The translations under genes and the position numbers were made by a program. Positions 34,406-43,633 of a DNA stretch of 64,000 bases are shown here, one piece after another. Origin of the DNA: Povalibacter uvarum (lineage in GTDB: Bacteria > Pseudomonadota > Gammaproteobacteria > Steroidobacterales > Steroidobacteraceae); assembly GCF_014202975.1 (NCBI RefSeq), contig NZ_JACHHZ010000001.1, positions 1,413,151 through 1,477,150 on the forward strand, read 5' to 3'. The number at the start of each line of letters is the position of its first letter. Position 1 is the stretch's first letter. Below the pieces are notes generated by a model. The model did no database searches and was not told the origin of the DNA. It saw only the letters and a list, made by a program, of their open reading frames with translations.

Positions 34406-35512
34406 CTATTGCCTCGCGCCTTGCTTGCCGGCGCGCTCACTGAGCCACTGCAGAATCAGATCCGCAATCTGCAGGCTGTTCCTGTCCTGCATGATCATGT
34501 GCGTGTTGCCACGGATGCCGCGATCCGCCGGGTCCAGCATCTGAGCGTCACCGCCAGCGGTCTTGAGTCGCTCGATGAGTTTCTGGCATTCCTCGAATCG
34601 CGCCTGCCATGTCGGCAGCGTCGGAAGCCCGGTCGGATTGGTCCGATGATCGCCAAAGACGACGAGGACCGGCACTGTTGCCAATGCCTTGACCTGATCA
34701 TCTGTGTAGTTCGCCGGACATGTCCCGGGCTCCACGAGCACCAGCGCCTTGGTAACTTTCGGATCGAGGAGCGCCGCGGCCAGCGGGAACGAGCCCGACT
34801 GCGAGTGACCCACGAGGACCGCACCGTTCAGCTGTGTGGCGAGAGACGAAAGCGCTTTGATCGTCGGTGTCGGCGTTGGTAGCCCGCGGTTGAGGTCGGG
34901 TACCGCCTGCTTCGACAGTTCGTCAAGGGCTGCAACAGGAAATTGGTTGTCGTCGAACGCGACGCCAGGCTTCGGACCAAAGCGAAAATTCGTCCACACG
35001 TTCTCATCGCTGAAGCGAAACAGTTCCGGTTGGCTGGCAGGCGTGGCGGCGCCTGCACGCACATTATTGAAGGGCCCCTGGTTGAAGCCTGATCGCCCAC
35101 GCCCGACCTGATCCGGTATGTAGACCGGATAGCCTTTGCGCACGAAGTACTCATCCCACCCCATGCGACCGTCCGGCGTGGTCTCCCACGTCTTGCCTGT
35201 CAGCGTGGCTCCGTGGACGAGCACCATCGGAAGATTGCCGCCCTGCTGCGGCACCATATAGCGCACATACATCTGATTGACGGTGATGTGTCCGCCGGGA
35301 CCCAGGTTGCCGAGTTCGCCCTTCGTTTGTTCGACCTTCTCGCCGCCCACAAAGAAGCTGCCTTGTGCCTTCAGCACCAATGGCGTGCTGGAAGTCTGGA
35401 GCTCGCCCAAGCTCTGCGCCTGAGGCGACTTGACCGGCGAAACACAAGCCGCGACCAGGATGCCTGCGGTAATGAGGACCCTGTGTGCCGAAAAATGCGA
35501 TCTGATACTCAT
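34406..35512 (-). CDS. Exported alpha/beta hydrolase, probable lipoprotein
   Basis: A 368-residue protein starting MSIRSHFSAHRVLITAG with a signal and lipobox-like VAAC. The alpha/beta-hydrolase core shows the oxyanion strand LPMVLVHGATLTGKTW, nucleophile GHSQSG (Ser about 244) and a late His (GNTHMIMQDRN). The Asp is probably in VVFGDHRTN. Family members are often annotated as esterases. The substrate is unknown. It is divergent from a LysR regulator 114 bases away. Confidence 0.82.
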   Translation of the reverse strand: MSIRSHFSAHRVLITAGILVAACVSPVKSPQAQSLGELQTSSTPLVLKAQGSFFVGGEKVEQTKGELGNLGPGGHITVNQMYVRYMVPQQGGNLPMVLVHGATLTGKTWETTPDGRMGWDEYFVRKGYPVYIPDQVGRGRSGFNQGPFNNVRAGAATPASQPELFRFSDENVWTNFRFGPKPGVAFDDNQFPVAALDELSKQAVPDLNRGLPTPTPTIKALSSLATQLNGAVLVGHSQSGSFPLAAALLDPKVTKALVLVEPGTCPANYTDDQVKALATVPVLVVFGDHRTNPTGLPTLPTWQARFEECQKLIERLKTAGGDAQMLDPADRGIRGNTHMIMQDRNSLQIADLILQWLSERAGKQGARQ

Positions 35513-35582
35513 GCGGTCACACCCCGGGAGGCGCTCATTGAGGTTATCGACCGGAGCACTATAGGACTCCCCGCACTAAACG

Positions 35583-35625
35583 ATAAGGTGCTCTAATCGG
35601 CATGCAGTCATAAGGTGGACTAATC
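35583..35625 (+). promoter_or_regulatory. Direct repeats in the LysR promoter region
   Basis: ATAAGGTGCTCTAATC (35583-35598) and ATAAGGTGGACTAATC (35610-35625) are direct repeats with a 27-base period and 14 of 16 matches. The second abuts the LysR start codon. They are a candidate operator for autoregulation and for control of the divergent hydrolase gene. Confidence 0.45.
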
Positions 35626-35626
35626 A

Positions 35627-36523
35627 ATGCCGATTGAAAACTTCAACGACCTGGCATCGTTCGCCTCCGTGGCCAAGGAGCGCAGCTTTACGAAGGCCGC
35701 CGCAAAGTTGGGCGTTTCACAGTCGGCCTTGAGTCAGACGATTCGTGCGCTGGAAACACGTCTCGGGCTGCGCCTGCTGACAAGAACGACGCGCAGCGTT
35801 GCGCCGACGGAAGCGGGCGAAAGGCTGCTGAGCGCCATAGCGCCGCGCTTCGATGAAATCGAATCTGCATTGGCGTCGTTGAACGAACTGCGGGAAAAGC
35901 CTGCCGGCACCATCCGCATCACTGCCGGTGAGCACGCCGCGCTGACTGTCCTCCAGCCGGCGCTCGGAAAGTTTCTGCCGCAGTACCCGGATATCAAAGT
36001 CGAGATCATCGTCGACTATGGACTCACCGACATCGTGGCCGAGCGCTACGACGCGGGTGTGCGATTGGGCGAGCAGGTTGCCAAGAACATGATTGCAGTC
36101 CGCATCGGACCCGATATGCGCATGGCGGTCGTCGGTGCACCTTCGTACTTCGAGCGCCATGACATCCCCATGTCCCCTCAGGACCTGACGACACACAACT
36201 GCATCAACATGCGCCTGCCGACGTACGGCGGTCTCTTCCCCTGGGATCTTGAGAAGAATGGACGCGAGGTCAATGTTCGCGTTGAAGGGCAGCTGATCTT
36301 CAACAATTCGGCTCTGCGAGTCGTCTCGGCACTCCAGGGCCTCGGGCTCGCCTACATGCCCGAGGATCTCGCGCTTTCCCACATCACCAAGGGGAAGCTC
36401 ATTCGAGTGCTCGAGGATTGGTGCCCGCCCTTCGCTGGATACCACCTCTACTATCCGAGCCGACGTCACCTGTCGGCGGCATTTGCATTGCTTGTTGACG
36501 CTCTGCGGTTTCGTGGGCGCTGA
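35627..36523 (+). CDS. LysR-family transcriptional regulator
   Basis: A 298-residue regulator. The N-terminal winged helix-turn-helix shows SFTKAAAKLGVSQSALSQTIRALETRLG, with an effector-binding domain from about residue 90. The sequence is close to the DNA-binding-heavy group regulating oxidoreductases (MPIENFNDLASFASVAKERS). It probably controls the divergent hydrolase/CMD-cupin operon and itself. The start is the ATG at 35627. Confidence 0.92.
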   Translation: MPIENFNDLASFASVAKERSFTKAAAKLGVSQSALSQTIRALETRLGLRLLTRTTRSVAPTEAGERLLSAIAPRFDEIESALASLNELREKPAGTIRITAGEHAALTVLQPALGKFLPQYPDIKVEIIVDYGLTDIVAERYDAGVRLGEQVAKNMIAVRIGPDMRMAVVGAPSYFERHDIPMSPQDLTTHNCINMRLPTYGGLFPWDLEKNGREVNVRVEGQLIFNNSALRVVSALQGLGLAYMPEDLALSHITKGKLIRVLEDWCPPFAGYHLYYPSRRHLSAAFALLVDALRFRGR

Positions 36524-37032
36524 TGTCCAAGAGCCGAGCAATGCCAGTTCGGCAATGCCGCGGATGGTTTGCGGCAAACACTCCCGCAACCTCCTGGATA
36601 AACGGACGAACGATCCCCGCGAAACTGGGGCGTATGACCGTGAGACGCCATCGAGGCTGCGGTGGCCGAGATTGCTAACGCCGGGCAGGCTCGTATCTAC
36701 CTGCTTGGCTGAGAGCGCGCTCGCCGAGAGTTCCAGCACATGGCGCTCATACTCATGAGTGCGACCACCAGGATCCGTCAATTGAAAGTGCGGATTGCAG
36801 ATATAGCTGCGAGGTGCGCTGCTCTCCTATGACCGTGACCAGGTAACGCCACTCTCCACGCACTTTTATCTGCCTCGGGCGGTACGCGCAACTAACATTT
36901 GTCGCGGGCTTTCGCGGCTCGAACGCCAACTCCTCCCGCGTACTCAACAAGCGTTCCTCTCCTTGCATACGCAGCAGCGCCGAACACCTCGGCGGACAAT
37001 TCGTGCGTCGGAGTCCGGCGCTGGTGCGATCA
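36524..37032. other. 509-bp stretch without a convincing gene
   Basis: No ORF here has a ribosome site, recognisable domain or coding-like composition. A minus-strand frame at 36753-36968 (71 codons, ending SIDGSWWSHS) looks faintly protein-like (RPRQIKVRGEWRYLVTVIG) and could be a gene remnant. No attC or IS end is seen. Confidence 0.35.
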
Positions 37033-37560
37033 CTACTGGAACTGCGGCAGCAGAACGCTGTCGATCACGTAGATCAATCCATTGTCCGCCACGATCACGC
37101 GGCCCTGTACCTGCGCGTTGTTGATGCTCAGGCTGAAGCGGTCACGATCTCCATATACAACCTGCCCCTGAACGGTCTTCAGTTTCCACGGAATGAACGA
37201 ATACCGAAGGTCCTTGCGGCCGGCAGTGACGTGATACGTAAGAACCGACGTCAAGGCCGCGGGATCAGCCAATAGGAAGTTCAGAATCCCCTCCGGGATT
37301 TTTGCGAATGCGCTGTTGGTCGGCGCAAACACTGTGAATGGCCCTGGTCCCTGCAGCGTCGAAACCAAATCGGCTGCCTGCAGCGCGGCGACCAGCGTTG
37401 AGAAGTCCGGATTCGAGACTGCGACATCGACGATCGTTCCATGGACCCGGGTGAGTCTTGTGAACTCGGGCCGCGGACTGTGCTCCTCGGCTTGGGCTGC
37501 GGTGAGGCACAGGATGGTGGACAGAAACACTGCGAGCAGCGAGCGATTGGCAAATGGCAT
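37033..37560 (-). CDS. Fasciclin-domain exported protein
   Basis: A 175-residue protein from the ATG at 37560 (CAGGAGACGG upstream) with a signal peptide (SLLAVFLSTILCLTAAQA). One fasciclin (FAS1) domain shows FSTLVAALQAADLVSTL, PFTVFAPTNSAFAKIP, LTYHVTAGR and a C-terminal NGLIYVIDSVLLP. FAS1 proteins mediate adhesion. In proteobacteria this type is often found in loci controlled by ChrR/RpoE-like stress systems, which fits the genes upstream. Confidence 0.9.
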   Translation of the reverse strand: MPFANRSLLAVFLSTILCLTAAQAEEHSPRPEFTRLTRVHGTIVDVAVSNPDFSTLVAALQAADLVSTLQGPGPFTVFAPTNSAFAKIPEGILNFLLADPAALTSVLTYHVTAGRKDLRYSFIPWKLKTVQGQVVYGDRDRFSLSINNAQVQGRVIVADNGLIYVIDSVLLPQFQ

Positions 37561-37706
37561 GGCCGTCTCCTGTCGGGACAAGTAATAGAGAATTCTCGCG
37601 TCGAGCGAGCGCCTCCCCGCAGACTGTTCGCTGAGAAGTGCTGACTGGATTCAGGCTGGCGGCTTTTTGCCGAAGACAGGGCTCGTCCCCGCCGGTCGCG
37701 AAAGGA

Positions 37707-38903
37707 TCAGCGCCGCACGTACCGCAGGCGGCGCTTCTCGGTCACAAGCGATTCCAGCGCGAGCCAGTCGCCTGCCTGTGAGTACCAGAGATCGATCTGC
37801 AGCGGCGGCGCGGTCTTGTCGGTACCGGTCAGCCGGTAGCGATTGGCAGCCACGCCATTCAGCTCTTCGGGACCGACGAACTGAACGTCCACGGTCAGGT
37901 ACTCGCCGGTCTGCGGATTGAGCAGACGATCGGCTTCCAGAAACCCAGGATTCCAGTACGCAAAGGTCTGGACGCACGTCGCGGCGATACTCGTGGCATC
38001 GCCGCTTGCGGTGCTCGTGACGACGAACGCGGAGTCATGACGGTTCCCTGTCACCCTCAGCTTCTTGCCATTGTTATCAGTAGTCGCGTCCACGCGTTCG
38101 AGACACTTACCTTCCCACAGTTCGCGGGCACTGTGGCGGTAGCGGTACGCGTTGATAAACAGAAAGCGGATGTCGAACGATGCATCGCTGCGGATCTCGC
38201 GCACCGAATCGGTCTGGTGCATTTCGAATCGGTGCTCGCCGATGCGCTTGTCATCGAGGAAGACATCGAATTGCCACTCGCGCGTCGCGGCATGGGTCGG
38301 TGAGGGATCGAGCACGGCTGCCAGCACGAAGGCGACCGCTAGTGCGGTTGGTGTTTGCCGACTGAGATCGGTAACCGTCGACCCAGCCTGCTGTGGTTGC
38401 AGCCATCTGCGCGCGGCCACCGCCAGCGTGGCGAGACTGACAGCCCACGCGACGCCGATACCGGTCAGCGCAGGCCACTCCGGGATGACGGTCAAAGCGC
38501 CGAGCTTTGCGCCGCCCCAATAGGCAAGCGGTCCGCCGACCGCGCCGACGAGCGCCGCGGCCCATATCTGCTGAGTCACCCAGCGCATCGAGTGTCCCAG
38601 CGTGGTAGCAAACGCCATCCACAACGCCAGCATCCATAGAGGTTGCCCGCCCGGCAGCGCCGCGGCGGGTGCGAAAGAGATGCAACCGGCAAGCAGTAGC
38701 ACGCTGTCAGTGACAAAGCCGACGACTGCAGCAACTCCGATAAGCAGGAGATCGACTCTTGCGCCACGGACGAGAACGAGGTGCGTGCAGATCGCAATGA
38801 CTGCGGCCAGTACACCGATCCAGGCTGCGCCGCGAGCCGCACTCAGCACGCAGGCGAACCAGACGATCTGATAGGCGACGAAATTCCAAACGGTGCGCAG
38901 CAC
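37707..38903 (-). CDS. Fusion of DUF2878 membrane domain and DUF6134 exported domain
   Basis: A 398-residue protein from the GTG at 38903, 4 bases after the lipocalin stop. Residues 1-165 or so contain about five hydrophobic helices of the DUF2878 type (WNFVAYQIVWFACVLSAARG; LLLIGVAAVVGFVTDSVLLLAG). Residues 215-398 are DUF6134-like beta-rich sequence (WQFDVFLDDKRIGEHRFEM) with a signal-like segment ahead (TALAVAFVLAAVLDPSPTHA). In related loci I know these as separate neighbouring genes; here the reading frame is continuous. Functions are unknown. Confidence 0.7.
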   Translation of the reverse strand: MLRTVWNFVAYQIVWFACVLSAARGAAWIGVLAAVIAICTHLVLVRGARVDLLLIGVAAVVGFVTDSVLLLAGCISFAPAAALPGGQPLWMLALWMAFATTLGHSMRWVTQQIWAAALVGAVGGPLAYWGGAKLGALTVIPEWPALTGIGVAWAVSLATLAVAARRWLQPQQAGSTVTDLSRQTPTALAVAFVLAAVLDPSPTHAATREWQFDVFLDDKRIGEHRFEMHQTDSVREIRSDASFDIRFLFINAYRYRHSARELWEGKCLERVDATTDNNGKKLRVTGNRHDSAFVVTSTASGDATSIAATCVQTFAYWNPGFLEADRLLNPQTGEYLTVDVQFVGPEELNGVAANRYRLTGTDKTAPPLQIDLWYSQAGDWLALESLVTEKRRLRYVRR

Positions 38904-38907
38904 GCAA

Positions 38908-39438
38908 TCACGTCCGCTGCGGTACCTTGGCGAAGCGGCTGACTTCATAGCCCTGCTCGCCCAGGCGCCTGAGGATCTGGTCGTAGGTTGCATCGGGCAG
39001 CATCTTGTCGCGCGCCAGTACCCAGCCATAGTTGCGCGAAGGATGACCGATAACCGCCCAGCGGTATTGTTCATCGAGATCAATGACAAGGTACTGCACG
39101 CTGATCAGACCGAAAAAGCGCACGCTCCAGCGGGCATTGGTCGTGGCGTCTTCGACTTTGGCCAGCGCCGACACCTTGCGCTCGAAGGGTGCGTCGGGTG
39201 AGCCGCGGCGACAGCTGAACCAATTGTCGATGCGGCCATCGGGGCGCAGGGCGTAACTTTCGACGGAGTCGAAGCAATTGCGCTCGGCGAAGTACGGAAT
39301 GTTGGCAATCACGTACCAATCGCCCATGTACCGTGCGAGATCGACCTGCTTGACGGTGCGCAGCGGCTGCGACGGCGGGCTGTTGGCGCAAGCTGAGAGG
39401 AACATGGCGGCAACTAGAACGAGTGTGGTGGACTTCAT
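38908..39438 (-). CDS. blc: Lipocalin, Blc-type outer-membrane lipoprotein
   Basis: A 176-residue protein starting [17 protein letters not shown] with lipobox LSAC. The lipocalin motif 1 is [47 protein letters not shown] is the bacterial lipocalin core. Blc proteins bind fatty acids or lysophospholipids and are stress-induced. Its start overlaps the methyltransferase stop by 4 bases. The neighbours handle fatty acids, so lipid binding fits. Confidence 0.88.
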   Translation of the reverse strand: MKSTTLVLVAAMFLSACANSPPSQPLRTVKQVDLARYMGDWYVIANIPYFAERNCFDSVESYALRPDGRIDNWFSCRRGSPDAPFERKVSALAKVEDATTNARWSVRFFGLISVQYLVIDLDEQYRWAVIGHPSRNYGWVLARDKMLPDATYDQILRRLGEQGYEVSRFAKVPQRT

Positions 39439-40478
39439 GCTTGACCTTTGCGAAAGAGGTAATGCGATACGCCCCACTCAGTTCCATCTCGGTAGCCCCA
39501 CAGCTCGGCGCACGCCATGAAAAACACGCGCCAGTAGTTCCACCAGCGTACCGCGTGGTGTGGTCCGTAGGTCGCGGCGAGAATCGGCGCGATGCGCCCG
39601 CGAGCATTGTCCATGTTTCGCAGCCACGCCTCGGCCGTTTTCTGGTAGTGCCGCCCATCCAATCGCCAATGCCGCTCGAGCCGCAAGTGCTCTTGGAAGT
39701 ACAGCAGGGTGTCGTCGCTCGGCATGATGCCACCGGTGAAGAAGTGCCTGGCCATCCAGTCTGAATCGTCCCGCACGATGAATGGATAAGCGAACGAACG
39801 ATGCGTGAAGATGTGCACGAAGAGGGTTCCGTCCGGATCGAGCCATCCGCAAATGCGCCTCAGCAATTCGCGATAGTTGCGCATGTGTTCGAACATCTCC
39901 ACCGACACAACGCGATCGAAGTGCTGCCCGACGGGAAACTCCAGGCGGTTCACGTCGCAGGTGATGACTTCGATGTTGGCAAGGCGCCGCTCCCTGGCGC
40001 GCGACAGGATGAATTCACGCTGGCTGCGGGAATTGGATACGGCAACAAGCCGGCTGGAAGGAAAGCGCGCGGCCATGTGCAGCGTCAGAGAGCCCCAACC
40101 GCACCCCAGTTCCAGAATGCGGTCCCCATCCGCGAGTTCCGCACGCTGCACGGTGAGATCGAGCATGACCTGTTCGGCCTCGTCGAGGGTCGCTACACCG
40201 GGCTTGAAGCAGGCGCTTGAGTACTTGAGGTGCGGACCCAGCACGGCCTCGAAGAAGGCCGGCGGAACTTCGTAGTGCTGGTCGTTGGCCGCGTCAGCAT
40301 GAGTGGCGATCGGACTGTGTCGCAATGTCTCCAGAAAGCTCATCAGGTGAGCCTGCTGCGCTTCCGGGTTACCGAGATCCTCATTGGCCAGCCGTTGCGC
40401 CAGAAGGCGTCGGATGCCGTGCCGGACCAGGAAGTCAGGCACGAGCCCTCTTTCGACCAGCGACATCGCTACCGTCAT
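39435..40478 (-). CDS. SAM-dependent methyltransferase, CFA-synthase-like paralogue
   Basis: A 347-residue enzyme from the ATG at 40478 ([25 protein letters not shown] upstream). SAM-binding motif [11 protein letters not shown], then [12 protein letters not shown] and [15 protein letters not shown]. The N-terminal segment [18 protein letters not shown] resembles the CFA substrate-binding region, but the CFA active-site Cys is replaced (KYSSACF instead of YSCG). It is therefore likely to methylate another lipid or a precursor. It heads the leftward operon and may work with the desaturase and oxidase across the promoter. Confidence 0.85.
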   Translation of the reverse strand: MTVAMSLVERGLVPDFLVRHGIRRLLAQRLANEDLGNPEAQQAHLMSFLETLRHSPIATHADAANDQHYEVPPAFFEAVLGPHLKYSSACFKPGVATLDEAEQVMLDLTVQRAELADGDRILELGCGWGSLTLHMAARFPSSRLVAVSNSRSQREFILSRARERRLANIEVITCDVNRLEFPVGQHFDRVVSVEMFEHMRNYRELLRRICGWLDPDGTLFVHIFTHRSFAYPFIVRDDSDWMARHFFTGGIMPSDDTLLYFQEHLRLERHWRLDGRHYQKTAEAWLRNMDNARGRIAPILAATYGPHHAVRWWNYWRVFFMACAELWGYRDGTEWGVSHYLFRKGQA

Positions 40479-40553
40479 GACGTCCCTCGCTTCTTCAAAC
40501 CCACCAACTGACTCGACTGAGGCGTTGCGCACCGAATGGAGAGCAGCTTCTTC

Positions 40554-40619
40554 GACTATTCGTCGGCACGGCGAATTCGGATTCACATGAATCCGGAACG
40601 TAACGTCGTACGAATAGTC
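40554..40619. promoter_or_regulatory. Concentric dyad: probable back-to-back stress promoters
   Basis: A perfect outer inverted repeat GACTATTCGT (40554-40563) / ACGAATAGTC (40610-40619) shares its centre (40586.5) with an inner repeat CGGATTC (40578-40584) / GAATCCG (40589-40595). Each arm reads TGAATCCG-N14-ACGAATAGTC outward, resembling a -35/-10 pair. Both divergent operons would then be driven by the same factor, plausibly the ECF sigma encoded at 44987. On the right, transcription would start about at the desaturase ATG, giving a leaderless message. Confidence 0.55.
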
Positions 40620-40623
40620 GTAC

Positions 40624-41598
40624 ATGATCTCTTCCACCTCAGCGCCGCGTGGCGCACTCAGCTACACGGCGCGACTGCGCCGATGGTTCGACGCCACACC
40701 CGATGCGTCGGAGACCGGGGCTTCATGGCGTGACGATCCCATTGACTGGCTGCGGGTGGTGCCATTCGCCCTGATGCATGTCGCCTGCCTGGCGGTGGTA
40801 TTCGTGGGCGCAAGCGCGATCGCTGTAACCGTGGCCGTCACCCTCTACTGGATCCGGATGTTCGCGGTGACGGCGTTCTACCACCGCTACTTTTCGCATC
40901 GATCGTTCAAGACATCGCGCGCGGCGCAGTTTGCGTTCGCAGTGCTCGGCGCCTCTGCGGTGCAGCGCGGCCCGCTGTGGTGGGCAGCCCATCACCGCCA
41001 TCATCACGCGCACTCGGATCGCCCTGAGGATCCGCACTCGCCCGCCCAACATGGATTCTGGCGCGCCCACATGGGCTGGTTCCTGACGCGCAAAGGATTC
41101 TCTGCGGACCTGCACCGCGTGCGCGATCTGTCGCGATTCCCGGAGCTGCGCTGGCTCGACCGGTTCGATGTGCTAGTCCCCGTTGCACTTGCGGTTTTGC
41201 TCTTCGGGTTCGGCATCGCCCTCGAGCGTTGGGTTCCGGGGCTCGGTACCTCCGGCTCGCAGATGCTGGTGTGGGGATTTTTCATCTCAACAGTTGCCTG
41301 CTACCACGGCACGTACACCATCAACTCTCTGTGTCATCGCTTCGGACGCAAGCGCTATGAGACACACGACGACAGCCGAAACAACGCATGGCTGGCGCTG
41401 CTCACGCTGGGCGAGGGATGGCACAACAATCATCACCACTATCCCGCATCGGCGCGGCAGGGCTTCTATTGGTGGGAGGTCGATCTCACCTACTACGCAC
41501 TCAAGGGGCTGGCACAGGTTGGCCTGATCTGGGACCTGAAGACCGTCCCAGTAGAGATCCGCGAGGATGTTTCACGCCGCCTGCGGAGAGTGCCATGA
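40624..41598 (+). CDS. Fatty-acid desaturase (acyl-CoA/acyl-lipid delta-9 type)
   Basis: A 324-residue membrane protein. The three histidine boxes of the di-iron site are [16 protein letters not shown] and HNNHHH. Hydrophobic stretches precede the first box ([24 protein letters not shown]) and lie in the middle ([18 protein letters not shown]). It introduces a cis double bond using O2. The start ATG at 40624 lies 5 bases after the dyad. The stop overlaps the FAD gene start by 4 bases. Confidence 0.92.
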   Translation: MISSTSAPRGALSYTARLRRWFDATPDASETGASWRDDPIDWLRVVPFALMHVACLAVVFVGASAIAVTVAVTLYWIRMFAVTAFYHRYFSHRSFKTSRAAQFAFAVLGASAVQRGPLWWAAHHRHHHAHSDRPEDPHSPAQHGFWRAHMGWFLTRKGFSADLHRVRDLSRFPELRWLDRFDVLVPVALAVLLFGFGIALERWVPGLGTSGSQMLVWGFFISTVACYHGTYTINSLCHRFGRKRYETHDDSRNNAWLALLTLGEGWHNNHHHYPASARQGFYWWEVDLTYYALKGLAQVGLIWDLKTVPVEIREDVSRRLRRVP

Positions 41599-42863
41599 GG
41601 ATCGCCATTGTCGGCGCAGGTGTCGCAGGCCTGACAGCAGCCTACAGGTTGCATCGCGATCACGAAATCGTTGTGTTCGAAGCCAACGACTACGCCGGCG
41701 GGCACACGGCGACTGTGGACGTCGAGCACCATGGGCAGCACTGGGCCATCGACACGGGCTTCATCGTGTTCAATGACTGGACCTATCCCCGCTTCATCGC
41801 GCTGCTCGAGGAACTCGGCGTCGCCTCGCAACCTTCGAACATGAGCTTCTCGGTGCGCTGCGAGCGCAGCGGCTTCGAGTACAACGGCACCTCGTTGAAC
41901 ACGCTGTTCGCGCAGCGTTCGAATGCCTTCCGGCCCGCGTTCCTGCGCATGCTTCTGGAGATCCTGCGATTCAACCGGGCTGCACGAACGGGCACGCTCG
42001 ACGACTCCACGACGTTGCGCGAATACCTGGATGCCGGACGCTACTCGCACGACTTTCGCGATCGCTATCTCGTGCCGATGGGCCGCGCAGTCTGGTCGGC
42101 GACGGAAAGCGCCCTGCTCGGTTTTCCGGCCCGGTTCTTCATCGATTTCTTCCATCGCCACGGCTTCCTCAGCATCGACGAACGTCCTGTCTGGCGTGCC
42201 GTGCGCGGCGGCTCGCGCACATATGTAGAGCGACTCGTAAAACTCTTCACCGTGCGCATGAATACGCCCGTCGCCGGTGTGCGTCGCGATGCGGATGTCG
42301 TGTGGGTGCGCACGCGCCGAGGCGACATCGAGCGCTTCGACCAGGTCATCCTCGCCTGTCACAGCGATCAGGCGCTGGCTTTGCTGGAGGCACCGACGGA
42401 TGCGGAGCGCAGGCTTCTCGGTGCCTTCGCGTATCAACGCAACGAAGTCGTGCTGCACACCGATGCAAGCCTGCTGCCTCGACGACCGCTGGCGCGCGCC
42501 GCCTGGAACTATCACATCCTGGCCCAGCCGCAGGCAGCGGCCGCAGTGACGTATGACATGAACGTGCTGCAGTCTTTGAGTGCAGCGGACCGTTTCATGG
42601 TGACACTCAACCACAGTGCCGCCATCGACCCCGCATCAATCCTGCGCACCTTCACGTACCACCACCCGGTCTACACACTGCAGGCCGTTGATGCGCAACG
42701 CCGCCTGGGCGAGATCAGCGGCCAGCAACGCACGTTCTACTGTGGCGCCTACTGGGCCAGCGGCTTTCACGAGGACGCTGTAGTAAGCGGTGAACGTGCT
42801 GCGGCTGACTTGATGGCCGCTGCGGCACGACCAATCGACACCGCGAAGCAGGTGCTCGCGTGA
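41595..42863 (+). CDS. FAD-dependent amine-oxidase-like protein
   Basis: A 422-residue flavoprotein with a Rossmann start ([19 protein letters not shown], GxGxxG) and the amine-oxidase/desaturase pattern EANDYAGGHTATV. A late FAD contact region is YCGAYWASGFHEDAVVSGERAA. The ATG at 41595 overlaps the desaturase stop. Homologues sit in loci with DUF1365 and CFA-like genes and are thought to oxidise or desaturate methylated fatty acids. The exact reaction is not known here. Confidence 0.85.
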   Translation: MRIAIVGAGVAGLTAAYRLHRDHEIVVFEANDYAGGHTATVDVEHHGQHWAIDTGFIVFNDWTYPRFIALLEELGVASQPSNMSFSVRCERSGFEYNGTSLNTLFAQRSNAFRPAFLRMLLEILRFNRAARTGTLDDSTTLREYLDAGRYSHDFRDRYLVPMGRAVWSATESALLGFPARFFIDFFHRHGFLSIDERPVWRAVRGGSRTYVERLVKLFTVRMNTPVAGVRRDADVVWVRTRRGDIERFDQVILACHSDQALALLEAPTDAERRLLGAFAYQRNEVVLHTDASLLPRRPLARAAWNYHILAQPQAAAAVTYDMNVLQSLSAADRFMVTLNHSAAIDPASILRTFTYHHPVYTLQAVDAQRRLGEISGQQRTFYCGAYWASGFHEDAVVSGERAAADLMAAAARPIDTAKQVLA

Positions 42864-43633
42864 ACAGTTGCCTTTACGTGGGCTCGGTGCGTCATCGGCG
42901 CTTCGCTCCGCGCCCCAACCGGTTTCACTACCGATTGTTCATGGCCTTCATCGACCTCGCCGAGCTGCCTCACGCGTTCGATAGCTTGTGGCTATGGTCA
43001 GCGCGTCATGCCGCCCCCGCGCGATTCCGTCGTGCCGACTACTACGGCGACCCGTCGCGTCCGCTCGATGTGTGCGTGCGCGAACTGGTCGAACAGCATG
43101 TAGGCGTGCGGCCGGAGGGCCCCATTCGCCTGCTCACGCATCTGCGCTACTTCGGCCACAACTTCAATCCCGTGAGCTTCTATTACGTCTATGACGCGAG
43201 CGGTGCTCGCGTTGACTACGTGGTCGCCGAGATCACCAACACACCCTGGAGGCAACGCCATACCTACGTCTTGCCCACCGACGCCGGCGAACGGCGTGTC
43301 GCAGGTCATGGTGGCGACGTGTGGCGCTGGCAATTCGACAAGGACTTTCACGTGTCACCGTTCCTGCCCATGGACATGCATTACGACTGGCGTTTCTGTG
43401 CGCCAGCGGAAGCGTTGTACGTCCACATGCAGACGCGCCACGCGGGTCAGCTGATGCTGGATGCGACGCTGAACCTGAGGCGCCGTGCGCTCACGCGCAC
43501 CTCTGCGCTTGGTGCATTGCTGCGCTTTCCGCTCATGACTCTGAAAGTGTCCGCGCTCATCTACTGGCAGGCGCTCAAGCTGGCCCTACGTCGCACGCCG
43601 TTCTTCGCCCATCCTGGGAGTCTATCTCGATGA
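42860..43633 (+). CDS. DUF1365 protein
   Basis: A 257-residue protein starting at the GTG at 42860 (overlapping the upstream TGA). The family pattern is clear: YVGSVRHRRFAPRPNRFHYRLFM, YFGHNFNPVSFYYVYD and DKDFHVSPFLPMDMHYDW. DUF1365 proteins occur almost always with the FAD oxidase and CFA-type methyltransferase. No catalytic mechanism is established. The C-terminal helix may be membrane-associated (LMTLKVSALIYWQALKLAL). Confidence 0.9.
   Translation: MNSCLYVGSVRHRRFAPRPNRFHYRLFMAFIDLAELPHAFDSLWLWSARHAAPARFRRADYYGDPSRPLDVCVRELVEQHVGVRPEGPIRLLTHLRYFGHNFNPVSFYYVYDASGARVDYVVAEITNTPWRQRHTYVLPTDAGERRVAGHGGDVWRWQFDKDFHVSPFLPMDMHYDWRFCAPAEALYVHMQTRHAGQLMLDATLNLRRRALTRTSALGALLRFPLMTLKVSALIYWQALKLALRRTPFFAHPGSLSR

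Noticed and set aside
35717..36781. 354-codon minus-strand frame over the LysR gene
   Set aside because: It overlaps the well-supported LysR gene almost completely and shows no domain.
40624..40637. Overlap of desaturase start with a longer methyltransferase frame to 40637
   Set aside because: The methyltransferase has a good ribosome site and family-like start at 40478; the longer frame would cross the divergent dyad.
41493..42614. 373-codon minus-strand frame
   Set aside because: Antisense to the FAD oxidase gene, whose GxGxxG motif and coupling are clear.
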